Shown in pieces: positions 34,245 through 42,590 of a DNA stretch of 64,000 bases (position 1 is its first letter; the number at the start of each line of letters is the position of its first letter). The DNA is from CAVPFA01 sp963703655 (lineage in GTDB: Bacteria; Actinomycetota; Acidimicrobiia; Acidimicrobiales; Bog-793), in contig CAVPFA010000003.1 in NCBI GenBank assembly GCA_963703655.1, positions 682,001 through 746,000 on the forward strand, written 5' to 3'. Under the pieces are notes generated by a model, which saw nothing but the letters and a program-made list of their open reading frames with translations, was not told the DNA's origin and ran no database searches. The translations under genes were made by a program, and so were the position numbers.

Positions 34245-35153
34245 ATGACGCGCTCACGCCGGCTGTTGCTGGCTCTTCTCATAGACCTTGTCCTCGTCGC
34301 GGGCGAGACCGTCGGCGGGATCTTCGCCCACTCGACCGGGCTCGTCGCCACCGCCGGCCACGACCTCGCCGACGCGGCTGCGCTCGGGCTTGCCCTTGTT
34401 GCAACTCGGCTCGCGCTCAGGCCGGCCACGGCCACGAAGTCCTACGGCTACCACCGGGCGACGATCCTCGCAGCGCTGGCAAACGCGACCGCCATCGTCA
34501 TCGCGGCGCTGGGCGTGGTGGCCCTCGGCGCATACCGCCTCGCAGAGCCCGCCCACGTGCACGGCGCGCTCGTCGTGATCGTCGCGGCGGCCGGCCTGCT
34601 GGGCAACGCGGCCGCGGCGCTGCTGCTCCGAGACGGCACCGACGACCTCAACTTCCGGGCGGTGGCGCTGCACTTCACCGGGGACGCTGTCGCCGCGCTG
34701 GGGGTGATCGCGGCGGGAACGGTCATCCTGGCAACGGGGCGTTACGAGGCGCTCGACCCCGTCGTCGCGCTCCTCATCGCGGTGCTTATCGGTGCCGAGG
34801 GCTGGCGGCTCGTGCGCGCGAGCCTGGACGTCCTCCTGGAAGCGACCCCATCGGATCTCGATGTCGCCGCGCTCTCTTCGGTGATCTCCGCCACACCTGG
34901 CGTGACCGAGGTTCACGACCTGCATTGCTGGAGCCTCTCGAGCGACGTGCGAGCGCTGTCGGCTCACCTCGTGCTCGACGGCCACCCCACGCTGGAGGAG
35001 GCCCAGCTCGTCGGCGAACGGGTGAAGACGTCGGTCGGGGCACGCTTCCGGGTCGCCCACGCCACGCTCGAGATGGAATGCGAGCCCTGCGCGGACGACG
35101 TCGCCGACGCCTGCGCGGTCGACCCCACGCACCGAGCCCCGCGGCTCAGCTGA
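34245..35153 (+). CDS. Cation diffusion facilitator family transporter
   Basis: A 302-residue exporter of Zn2+ and similar cations in exchange for protons. Six membrane helices are followed by a cytoplasmic metallochaperone-like domain. The transport site residues are present: HDLAD in helix 2 and HFTGD in helix 5. The cytosolic part has HDLHCWSLSSDVRALSAHLV and a Cys-rich tail (CEPCADDVADAC). Co-transcribed with the upstream nucleotidyltransferase gene, though no functional link is evident. Confidence 0.92.
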   Translation: MTRSRRLLLALLIDLVLVAGETVGGIFAHSTGLVATAGHDLADAAALGLALVATRLALRPATATKSYGYHRATILAALANATAIVIAALGVVALGAYRLAEPAHVHGALVVIVAAAGLLGNAAAALLLRDGTDDLNFRAVALHFTGDAVAALGVIAAGTVILATGRYEALDPVVALLIAVLIGAEGWRLVRASLDVLLEATPSDLDVAALSSVISATPGVTEVHDLHCWSLSSDVRALSAHLVLDGHPTLEEAQLVGERVKTSVGARFRVAHATLEMECEPCADDVADACAVDPTHRAPRLS

Positions 35154-35259
35154 GCTCCGCGGCGCGCCCGAAGCCGCACGAGCACCGCCCCGGCTCTCGG
35201 GTTCGCGGCCGCGTCGAGGCACCAGAGGGAGGTCCGGCAGGCAACCGGGCGGGGACCGA

Positions 35260-35265
35260 TAGCCT
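35260..35265 (+). promoter_or_regulatory. -10 box of the SRAP gene (leaderless)
   Basis: TAGCCT ends 8 bases before the GTG at 35274. Confidence 0.55.
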
Positions 35266-35273
35266 TCGGGCCG

Positions 35274-36038
35274 GTGTGTGGTCGCTTCGTTGCAAGCCGT
35301 CCCGTAGAGGAGATCGCCCGACTCCTCAAGGTGGACCAGTTGGAAGTCCCCCCTGAGCTTGCGGTTCCACGCTGGAACGTCGCCCCGACAGCGGAGGTTC
35401 TCGCGGTCACGGAGTCGGGCCGTGAGCCGGGGCTGCGGCGCCTCTCTGCCTTTCGCTGGGGCCTGGTCCCCTGGTGGGCCAAGGATCCCTCGATCGGGGC
35501 GCGGGCGTTCAACGCGAAGGCCGAGACCGTGGAGGAAAAACCGATGTTTCGCCACGCGATCGAACGGCAGCGCTGCATCGTTCCCGCCGATGCCTTCTAC
35601 GAATGGGCTCCGGCGACTCGAGCGCCGGGGGGCCGGGCTCGAGTCAAACAACCCTGGTGCTTCCGGGCTGAAGGCTCCGGGCTGCTTTTCCTCGGCGGCC
35701 TTTGGGAGAAGTGGCGCCCCCGTGGCGACGGGTCGGCACCCCCGCTTCGAACCTGCACGATCCTCACGACCGACGCGAACGAGGTTGTTCGTCGCGTTCA
35801 CGACCGCATGCCGGTCCTGATCGGCGAGGAGGACGTCGCGCAATGGCTTTCCCCCGAGCCGCTCGGCCCGGTCGACCTCGATCGACTGATCCGCCCTGCT
35901 CCCCTCGGGGTGCTAGAGGCCTATCGGGTGTCGACGAGGGTCAACGACGCCCGTGAGGAGGGGCCCGACCTCGACGAGCCGATCGCATCCGACGAGACCG
36001 GCGCCTGCCGACAGGACGGAGGGGCTCAGCTGTTCTGA
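35274..36038 (+). CDS. SRAP (SOS response-associated peptidase, YedK/HMCES) family protein
   Basis: A 254-residue protein that crosslinks covalently to abasic sites in single-stranded DNA, shielding them. The catalytic Cys2 follows the initiator directly (MCGRF), which fixes the start at 35274. Other conserved residues are Asn in PRWNVAPT, the RAFNAKAETV block, Glu in DAFYEW and His in VHDRMPV. The gene ends inside a 38-bp duplication shared with the convergent dxs gene. Confidence 0.94.
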   Translation: MCGRFVASRPVEEIARLLKVDQLEVPPELAVPRWNVAPTAEVLAVTESGREPGLRRLSAFRWGLVPWWAKDPSIGARAFNAKAETVEEKPMFRHAIERQRCIVPADAFYEWAPATRAPGGRARVKQPWCFRAEGSGLLFLGGLWEKWRPRGDGSAPPLRTCTILTTDANEVVRRVHDRMPVLIGEEDVAQWLSPEPLGPVDLDRLIRPAPLGVLEAYRVSTRVNDAREEGPDLDEPIASDETGACRQDGGAQLF

Positions 36039-36101
36039 CCGGGTTGGCGCTGCCGGCTCGAGGTCAGCTGTTCTGACCGGGTTGCCTCCGCCGGCTCGAC
36101 C
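36026..36101. repeat. 38-bp tandem duplication at the meeting point of two convergent genes
   Basis: TCAGCTGTTCTGACCGGGTT starts at 36026 and again at 36064; the rest of each 38-bp unit (to GCCGGCTCGA) also matches with a few changes. The left copy holds the stop codons of both dxs and the SRAP gene; the right copy holds their equivalents, in other frames. The duplication therefore changed the C-terminal tail of dxs. Confidence 0.75.
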
Positions 36102-38095
36102 CGACCGCGCCGCGCCAGTCCCCTCCTCGTGGCTTCGGCGATCCCAGCACCGTCGAGCCCGAGCAGCGAGAGGATCGCTTCGGGCCTCGCGTGAGGGTGA
36201 TAAGCAGTCGGGACGCCGAGCACGACCCGGCGCGGCTCCCAGAGCCCGGCGGCGTCAGCCACGCGATCGGCCTCCGCGAGCAGGTACGACCCGGCTCCAC
36301 CGTGCGCGAGCCCGTCCTCGGCGGTCACGACGAGCCTGGCTCGCGCGATTGCCGCCAGCAGGTCGGGGTCCGCGGGGCGGATGACGCGGGCGTCGTATAC
36401 GTCGGCCTCGATGCCGTCGTTGGAGAGCTCCGCGGCAGCGGCCAGCGTGCACCGGGCCATCTTGCCGATGCCGACGAGGACCACCTCGCCGGTCCCCTGG
36501 CGGAGCCGCCGTGCCTTGAGGCCGGTCCCCGGCGCGCCGAGCGGGCCCGGCGACGGCGTCTTCGGGAATCTGATCAGGGCGGGACCGTCGAGCTTGAGCG
36601 CTTCGGCGAGCATCGGGGCGATCTCGGCCGGCTCGGCGGGGCAGAACACCGCGCACCCGGGAATCTGCAGCGCTTGGACCAGGTCGTAGATACCGTGGTG
36701 GCTCGGGCCGTCGTCGCCGGTGATCCCCGCCCGGTCGGCGCAGATGACGACCGGCATGCCGTGAAGGCCGACGTCGAGATTCCACTGGTCGACCGCTCGA
36801 GCCAGGAACGTCGCGTAGATCGCGACGACCGGGCGCAGTCCGTTCATCGCCATCCCCGCCGCCGCGGTGAGTGCGTGCTGCTCGGCGATGCCGACGTCGA
36901 TGAAGCGCTCGGGGTAGCGGTCCTGGAACGCGAGAAGCCCCGTGGGGCCTGGCATTGCGGCGGTGATCGCCACGATGCGCTCGTCGGCGGCCGCGACCTC
37001 GACGAGAGCCCTGGAGAAAGCTTCTGTGTAACTCTCCCCTGCCCCGATGGGACCGGGCAGCGCACCGGGGTCGTCGGCCGACGCCCCCACCCGCGGCACG
37101 AGGGATTGGGCAGCGCCCGGCCGCGCAGCCACGGCATGTCCGCCGAAACGGCTCGCGTGCGCGGGCGACCCTTGAGCCTTCAGGTCGTGCAGGCGGGCCA
37201 CGTCGTCGGCCTCGGCAGGAGCGTAGCCCTTTCCCTTGGTTGTGACGGCATGCAGGACGATGGGCCCGTCCCAACTCGCCGCCCGGCGCATCGCCTGCTC
37301 GAGCGCGCCGATATCGTGCCCGTCGATCGGTCCTGTGTAGCGAATGCCGAGTGCCTCGAAGAACACGTGCGGTTCGACAACCTCCCGCACGGCCGAGGTG
37401 AGGCCATGGATCGAGGTGTAGGCGAGCGACCCGACTCCAGTCGGGAGCTCTCGCACCATCTGGCGCACCCTCTCTCGAACGTGCATGTAGCGAGGGTCCA
37501 GCCGCAACTGCGTCAGCGAGCCGGACAGCCTCGAGACGGTAGGTGCGTAGCTTCGGCCGTTGTCGTTCAGCACGACCAGCACCCGGGTACCCGAATGGCC
37601 GAGATTGTTGAGCGCCTCGTAGGCCATCCCGCCGGTCAGTGCGCCGTCGCCGACGACGGCGACGACGTGTCGCCCTCCGTGTGCCGGGTCGTCCGCGCCC
37701 TGGAGACGCAGAGCTGTCGCTATCCCGTGCGCATAGCTGAGCGCCGTCGAGGCATGGGAGTTCTCGACCCGGTCATGGCGGGACTCGACCCTGGACGGAT
37801 ATCCCGAGAGGCCGCCCTGTTGCTTGAGGTAAGCGAATCCATCGCGGCGCCCGGTCACGAGCTTGTGGACGTATGCCTGGTGTCCGGTGTCGAACAGGAG
37901 GACATCGGTTGGGGAATTGAACACCCGGTGAAGCGCGAGTGTGAGCTCGACGACGCCGAGGTTCGAGCCGAGGTGCCCGCCGGTACGCGTGACGGCTTCG
38001 ACGATGAAGTCTCGCATCTCGGCCGCAAGCTGCTCGCACTCGACGAGCGAGAGGGCCTGGAGATCAGACGGGGAGTTGATGGAGTCGAGGATCAT
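36026..38095 (-). CDS. dxs: 1-deoxy-D-xylulose-5-phosphate synthase
   Basis: A 689-residue thiamin-diphosphate enzyme that condenses pyruvate and glyceraldehyde-3-phosphate in the first step of the methylerythritol pathway. The N-terminal GGHLGSNLGVVELTLALH, the ThDP motif VVGDGALTGGMAYEALNN and the pyrimidine-domain FIDVGIAEQHALTAAAGMA are present; the C-terminal domain is complete. The last 30 residues are altered by the 38-bp duplication. The ATG at 38095 lies 12 bases after a -10 box. Works with ispE of this window. Confidence 0.95.
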   Translation of the reverse strand: MILDSINSPSDLQALSLVECEQLAAEMRDFIVEAVTRTGGHLGSNLGVVELTLALHRVFNSPTDVLLFDTGHQAYVHKLVTGRRDGFAYLKQQGGLSGYPSRVESRHDRVENSHASTALSYAHGIATALRLQGADDPAHGGRHVVAVVGDGALTGGMAYEALNNLGHSGTRVLVVLNDNGRSYAPTVSRLSGSLTQLRLDPRYMHVRERVRQMVRELPTGVGSLAYTSIHGLTSAVREVVEPHVFFEALGIRYTGPIDGHDIGALEQAMRRAASWDGPIVLHAVTTKGKGYAPAEADDVARLHDLKAQGSPAHASRFGGHAVAARPGAAQSLVPRVGASADDPGALPGPIGAGESYTEAFSRALVEVAAADERIVAITAAMPGPTGLLAFQDRYPERFIDVGIAEQHALTAAAGMAMNGLRPVVAIYATFLARAVDQWNLDVGLHGMPVVICADRAGITGDDGPSHHGIYDLVQALQIPGCAVFCPAEPAEIAPMLAEALKLDGPALIRFPKTPSPGPLGAPGTGLKARRLRQGTGEVVLVGIGKMARCTLAAAAELSNDGIEADVYDARVIRPADPDLLAAIARARLVVTAEDGLAHGGAGSYLLAEADRVADAAGLWEPRRVVLGVPTAYHPHARPEAILSLLGLDGAGIAEATRRGLARRGRVEPAEATRSEQLTSSRQRQPGQNS

Positions 38096-38107
38096 GGACG
38101 CGGGGTC

Positions 38108-38113
38108 AGGTTA
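38108..38113 (-). promoter_or_regulatory. -10 box of dxs
   Basis: Minus-strand TAACCT ends 12 bases before the ATG at 38095, leaving a leader of about 5 bases at most. Confidence 0.45.
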
Positions 38114-38205
38114 CCCGACCGGTAGCATGCGACGCTGACCACCCGGTCGTGCGGTCCATACGCGGCGCAACCGGGTCGAGCCCCGCAGCGCGGGCCGTGA
38201 GGGGC

Positions 38206-39616
38206 TCACACCTCCGGTCTGCGGTCACGCCCCAGCAAGTGTGCGACGAACCGCACGACGCGCTCTCGTGTCGCTTCGGCGCCTTCGATCACGGGCACGC
38301 CACCCTCGAGATCGACGGCCACGAGAGGACGGCTGCGTTCGAGCTCCGCCCGGAGCGCGACCACCACCGCTGTGCTGCGCCACTCGGGACGATCGAGCAG
38401 GAGCAAAAAGGCGAGCAGCGACTCGCGTTGCTCGCCGACGCACTCATAGGGCTTGCGCCCGTGGGCGAAGAGGTCGCGGAATCCTTCGACCTGCTCGGAG
38501 TCCTCGAGGAGGTTGTGACCGAACATGGCCGTGAGCCGGTCAGGCTCGAGAAACGGCGCCATCACAAGGAACACGAACCGGCACTTCGCACAATTGCCGC
38601 ACCAGCCATCGAACTGCGCCCCGGTGCGGAACACCTGATTGCAGCTTCGAAAGCCGGCGTGGTAGGCGGGCAAGCCCGCAAACCACCGCGCGATCTCGAG
38701 CTCGCCGCACGAGCGCAGGGGAGAGGCGTACTCGATTGAGCGCGAGACCGATTCGCGAACTACCGACCGCACTGCGAGCTCGCACTCGGTGCTCTTGCTC
38801 CATTGGTGGTTGACCGGCACGTCCCCGACGAGTGAGGTGGCCTCGTCCGCCGAGCGCTCCAGCGCCATGAGGGTCGTGTCATAGCCGTACACGTAGCCGG
38901 CGGCAACGACGATGAGCGACAAGATCGCGGTGATCGGAACGTGACCGTTCAGCGCCCCGGCGGAAATTGAGCTCGAGCAGCCGCGGCGAGAGCGTCCGGG
39001 TGATCGAAGCGAGCGGCAGGCCTGCGACCTCCGCGGTTCGCACCATCGCGGGACGGCTGTTGACGGCAACCAGAAAAGTCGGGACCTCGGGCGGCGGGCC
39101 GGCGGCCCTCAGAGCCTCGACGAGCACGATCGAGTCCTTGCCGCCGCCGACAGGTACGGCGATCCCCGGGCGCGGCGCGTCGCGGCCAGATGCCGTCGCC
39201 GTGGCGCTGGCGCCTTCGCCGAGCGCGCCAGGATCGGGCGCGGGCTGCGCCTCGAGGGTGAACTCGACCGGCACCCCGAGCCCGTTGACAACAGCGAACT
39301 CACGCAGGCCCTTGTCGTACAGGTCGTGGACGAGGCCCGCCTCCGCCGGGCTGAGCGGTCCTGTCTCGATGATGATCCTTCCAGGCGCCGCGGCCTTGTA
39401 GTAGCTGACGCCGGCCGCGAGGTGCACGAGCCGAAGGGCGCGCTCGATGCCGGACCCGGCACGCGGCCCGAGCGGGTCGCCGCCGAACTCGACGATCTCC
39501 GAGAACCGGTGGGTGTCGTCGAATGCGTAGTCGAAACGGGCGACGTTACGCGAGGCATCGAAGTCGTAGCCGACGACCCTGAAGGTCTCGGCTGTCGCCA
39601 GCTCGGCTGCGGTCAC
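38206..39616 (-). CDS. murL: MurL, UDP-MurNAc-L-Ala-L-Glu epimerase, frame interrupted once
   Basis: Converts the terminal L-Glu of UDP-MurNAc-L-Ala-L-Glu to D-Glu with ATP, bypassing glutamate racemase. The N-terminal half has YYKAAAPGRIIIETG, then the PP-loop-like PVGGGKDSIVLVEAL; the C-terminal half has the family's cysteine block FDGWCGNCAKCRFVFL. One extra T in the TTT run at about 38964-38966 separates the halves, between LLELN and SAGALNGH; the corrected protein has 469 residues. The GTG start overlaps the murD2 stop (GTGA), so the two are made together. Confidence 0.87.
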
Positions 39617-41088
39617 GACGGCCCACGTGCCCGGCGCCCCGCGACTCGTGGCCCGGGCCGACCGCCCCCCGCAGCTGCGGCCGCGTCTCGGAAGCGCTGG
39701 CTGCGGTCGAGCCAGGTGCCTTCCTTCGAGGGTGTCGGGGCCGCGGGCGAGAACAGGACGGCCGTCACGCCGGGCTGGGACGATGCGAGGTCAACGGCGA
39801 CCTCGAGCGAGGACACCTGCTGGCGATGAGCCGTGCTCGACAGAACCTCGAGTGCTGCGGCTACAGCGGCGCCGGCCTCGCCCATCCAGAAGACGACCGG
39901 CTGCGGTGCCCCGGCCTCGATCGCCCGCGCAAGAGGCGCGTAGTCGACTCCGCGATCGTGACCGCCCACTATCAGCGCCACCTTTCTCCCGGCGAACGCA
40001 CGAAGCGCAGCCAGAGTGCCCTCGGGGTTGCTCGCGAGGGCGTCGTCGACGTAGCTGAGGCCGTCGATCTCGGCGATCGGTTCCAACCTCGACCGCGGCG
40101 CTGTCACCCCTGACAGCTCTTGTTCGAGCCGCTCGCGGTCCGGCACGTTCCCGGTCAGCAGCAGAGCGGCGGTAATCGCTCCGCAGGCGTTCACGAGGTT
40201 GTGCTCGCCAAGGAGCCGAAACCCATCCAGGTCGAGCGGCCCGAGGTCGAGCGGCCCGACGTCGAGCGGCCCGAGGCCGGAGACGACCACCTTGGAGCGT
40301 TCGAGGCGTACGGGACCGCCGCTGCCGTACAGGACCCTGCCTGCGAGCCGCGAGCTACGGGCAACGGCCTCGTCGCAGCACCCGTTGACCGCGACGGGAA
40401 CCTCCGCCCGACACGAGAACAAGCGCAGCTTGTCGTCGTAGTAATTCTCGACATTCCGGTGCCAGTCGAGGTGGTCCGGTGAAAGCAACGTCAAGATGCC
40501 GACCGCCGGTGACGTCGTCACCTCTGCGGTCTGGAAGCTCGAGAGCTCGACGACGAAGGCGTCATGGCCATCGTCGTCATAGAGCTCGGTCACCGGACGA
40601 CCGATGTTGCCAGCTGTCGCGACGTCGAGCCCGTAAGCGGCGAGCGCGGCGGCGGTGAGCATCGCTGTAGTCGTCTTGCCCTTGGATCCGGTCACGGCCA
40701 CGACCCGCCGGTCCTGGAAGTCCTCGAGCCAGAGCGCCGTGGGTGTCGTGATCACTGCACCGAGCTTCGCCGCGGCTGCCAGGCGGTCGTCGTAGCGCGA
40801 GATACCGGGCGAGTGGACGACGAAATCGAAGCGGCGAGTCCCGAGGATCGAAGGCGCGCGCACATCGAGCTCGGCGAGCACCGCGGCGCTGGCCCGCCGG
40901 GAGGCCGGGAACTCGGACGGTCCCGCGACGACGTCGTCGACGACGACGAGCTCGGCGCAGATCGGGCCGATGCGACGGGCGAAAGACTGACCCTCAAGGC
41001 CCGCTCCGAAGACGGCCACCCGCCTGCCGTCGAGCGCCGCGACACCTCCTATGAGCGGCACCGCGAGATCGTACACAGGCACTCTCAA
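39613..41088 (-). CDS. murD2: MurD2, UDP-MurNAc-L-alanine--L-glutamate ligase
   Basis: A 491-residue Mur ligase. The ATP loop is VAVTGSKGKTTTAML, followed by GNIGRPV, VVELSSFQT and SPDHLDWHRNVENYYDDKLRLF, the MurD pattern. Coupling to murL shows that it is the MurD2 form, which adds L-Glu and not D-Glu to UDP-MurNAc-L-Ala. Three 15-bp repeats add GPLDV/L copies near residue 275, and the tail is Gly/Pro/Arg-rich. The start is a TTG at 41088 or a GTG at 41082. The neighbouring ald gene can supply L-alanine to the same pathway. Confidence 0.85.
   Translation of the reverse strand: MRVPVYDLAVPLIGGVAALDGRRVAVFGAGLEGQSFARRIGPICAELVVVDDVVAGPSEFPASRRASAAVLAELDVRAPSILGTRRFDFVVHSPGISRYDDRLAAAAKLGAVITTPTALWLEDFQDRRVVAVTGSKGKTTTAMLTAAALAAYGLDVATAGNIGRPVTELYDDDGHDAFVVELSSFQTAEVTTSPAVGILTLLSPDHLDWHRNVENYYDDKLRLFSCRAEVPVAVNGCCDEAVARSSRLAGRVLYGSGGPVRLERSKVVVSGLGPLDVGPLDLGPLDLDGFRLLGEHNLVNACGAITAALLLTGNVPDRERLEQELSGVTAPRSRLEPIAEIDGLSYVDDALASNPEGTLAALRAFAGRKVALIVGGHDRGVDYAPLARAIEAGAPQPVVFWMGEAGAAVAAALEVLSSTAHRQQVSSLEVAVDLASSQPGVTAVLFSPAAPTPSKEGTWLDRSQRFRDAAAAAGGGRPGPRVAGRRARGPS
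40231..40275 (-). repeat. Three 15-bp tandem repeats in murD2
   Basis: GTCGAGCGGCCCGA starts at 40231, 40246 and 40261. On the coding strand it gives GPLDx copies in the loop between the central and C-terminal parts of the ligase, where length changes are tolerated. Confidence 0.8.
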
Positions 41089-41243
41089 GCGTCGGTCACC
41101 GGAGGGTCGGGCAAGTTGGCACGATACCCCAGGGTGTCACGGGATCCGTACCAAGTGGCGGACATCACCCAGGTATCCGTCGCGGCGCGGCGATCCGACC
41201 ACCGGATCCGCGAGCCACGGGAACCAATCGGGCGGACGCGCAG

Positions 41244-41249
41244 TAGCCT
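41244..41249 (+). promoter_or_regulatory. -10 box upstream of ald, places a leaderless small ORF
   Basis: TAGCCT ends 5 bases before a GTG at 41255, which opens a 32-codon frame. The spacing is like that at the leaderless genes of this window. Confidence 0.5.
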
Positions 41250-41254
41250 TGAGG

Positions 41255-41353
41255 GTGACGACCGTCGAGCGGGAGGGGGCCCAGAAATTGACAGCCGCGC
41301 TGACTGAACCAGCCCACGGGACCGAACAAGAACAGCCGGCGGACCTCAGGTGA
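41255..41353 (+). CDS. Predicted 32-residue leaderless ORF coupled to ald
   Basis: GTG at 41255 starts a short frame beginning VTTVEREGAQKLTAAL and ending QPADLR. Its stop overlaps the GTG of ald as GTGA. A leaderless start just after a -10 box and a 4-base overlap with the next gene suggest it is translated and couples translation to ald. The peptide has no recognised family, no run of rare or alanine codons typical of attenuators, and no signal peptide. It may only serve to bring ribosomes to ald, whose own start lacks a clear ribosome binding site. Confidence 0.5.
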   Translation: MTTVEREGAQKLTAALTEPAHGTEQEQPADLR

Positions 41354-42462
41354 TCGTCGGGGTCCCCGCAGAAGTCAAGGTCGCGGAGGGTCGGGTCGCC
41401 ATCACTCCCGACGGTGTCCGCGAGCTGACCGCGCTCGGCCACGAAGTGCTCGTCGAGACGGGGGCCGGCATCGGGTCCGCATTGCGTGACAACGACTTTG
41501 CGGCAGCCGGAGCAACCGTGGTCGGTCCCGCCGAAGCCTGGTCGGCAGAGCTCGTCTGCAAGGTGAAGGAGCCACAGGAATCAGAGTTCGGCTATCTGCG
41601 CCCTGGCCTCATCCTCTTCACTTACCTCCACCTCGCGGCCTACCCGCGCGTCGCGACGGCACTCCTCGAATCCGAGACGACCGGGATTGCCTATGAGACG
41701 GTGCAGCTCGGTTCGGGCGACCTTCCCCTCCTCGCGCCGATGAGCGAGGTCGCAGGACGTATCGCTACCCAAGTCGGAGCGCACTTCCTGGAGGCCGCGC
41801 ACGGAACACGGGGCATCCTCTTGGGAGGCGTTCCCGGTGTACGGCCTGCACGCGTAGTCGTCATCGGTGCCGGCCACGTCGGATGGAACGCGGCGTGGAT
41901 CGCGCAGGGAATGGAGGCCGAGGTCCTTCTTCTCGACCGGAACATCGACCGGCTGCGGTGGGTCGACCAGATCCACCAGGGCCGGATCATGACTCTGGCC
42001 TCGAACCATGGGTCGATCGAGCGCGCCATCTCCGAGGCCGACCTCGTCATCGGTGCGGTCCTGGTTGCAGGCGGGCGGGCACCGATCGTCGTGACCGACG
42101 AGATGGTCGCCGGGATGCGGCCGGGAGCAGTCATCGTCGACGTTGCCGTGGACCAGGGCGGGTGCATCGAGACCACCCACGAGACGACACTCGAGGACCC
42201 CACGTACTTCGTGCACGGCGTGCTCCACTATGCCGTCGGGAACATGCCTGCCGCGGTACCGCACACGTCGACCTACGCGCTCACGAACGCCACGTTCCCC
42301 TACCTCGTGGCGCTCGCCGAACAAGGCGTGGAGGACGCGGCGGCCGCGGATCCGGTGTTACGGGCGGGCATCAACACCGTCCGCGGCAGCTGCACCAACC
42401 CCGCTGTGGCTGCCGCCCTCGACCTCGACTCGGTCGACCCGATGAAGCTCCTGTCCGGGTGA
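41350..42462 (+). CDS. ald: Alanine dehydrogenase
   Basis: A 370-residue NAD-dependent enzyme interconverting L-alanine and pyruvate plus ammonia. The N-terminus reads VGVPAEVKVAEGRVAITPDGVREL with substrate Arg and Lys (VCKVKEPQ), catalytic His in the LFTYLHLAAYP block, and the Rossmann loop VVIGAGHVGWNAAWIAQGMEAEVLLLD. The C-terminal VDVAVDQGGCIETTHETT with VPHTSTYALTNATFPY is family-typical. It lies divergent from murD2, which needs L-alanine-derived precursors. The GTG start overlaps the small ORF upstream. Confidence 0.95.
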   Translation: MIVGVPAEVKVAEGRVAITPDGVRELTALGHEVLVETGAGIGSALRDNDFAAAGATVVGPAEAWSAELVCKVKEPQESEFGYLRPGLILFTYLHLAAYPRVATALLESETTGIAYETVQLGSGDLPLLAPMSEVAGRIATQVGAHFLEAAHGTRGILLGGVPGVRPARVVVIGAGHVGWNAAWIAQGMEAEVLLLDRNIDRLRWVDQIHQGRIMTLASNHGSIERAISEADLVIGAVLVAGGRAPIVVTDEMVAGMRPGAVIVDVAVDQGGCIETTHETTLEDPTYFVHGVLHYAVGNMPAAVPHTSTYALTNATFPYLVALAEQGVEDAAAADPVLRAGINTVRGSCTNPAVAAALDLDSVDPMKLLSG

Positions 42463-42576
42463 GACCGAGATCCTTAGGCCGAGCCCGTCTTCGCCAGCCA
42501 GCCCGGCCGGCCCCACGTGTTAATACTTTTGCGGGCATAGTCCACAAAACTATTGTCAGGTCGGGGCGAGGCGTGG

Positions 42577-42590
42577 CCTTAGGCCTAAGG
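42577..42590. repeat. 14-bp perfect palindrome at the end of dprA
   Basis: CCTTAGGCCTAAGG reads the same on both strands and overlaps the dprA stop codon at 42585-42587. It has no loop, so it is not a terminator hairpin; a protein site or chance are possible. CCTTAGGCC also occurs at 42471-42479. Confidence 0.35.

Noticed and set aside
36191..38125. 644-codon plus-strand open frame opposite dxs
   Set aside because: Fully antisense to dxs, with Arg/Gly/Asp-rich low-sense translation.
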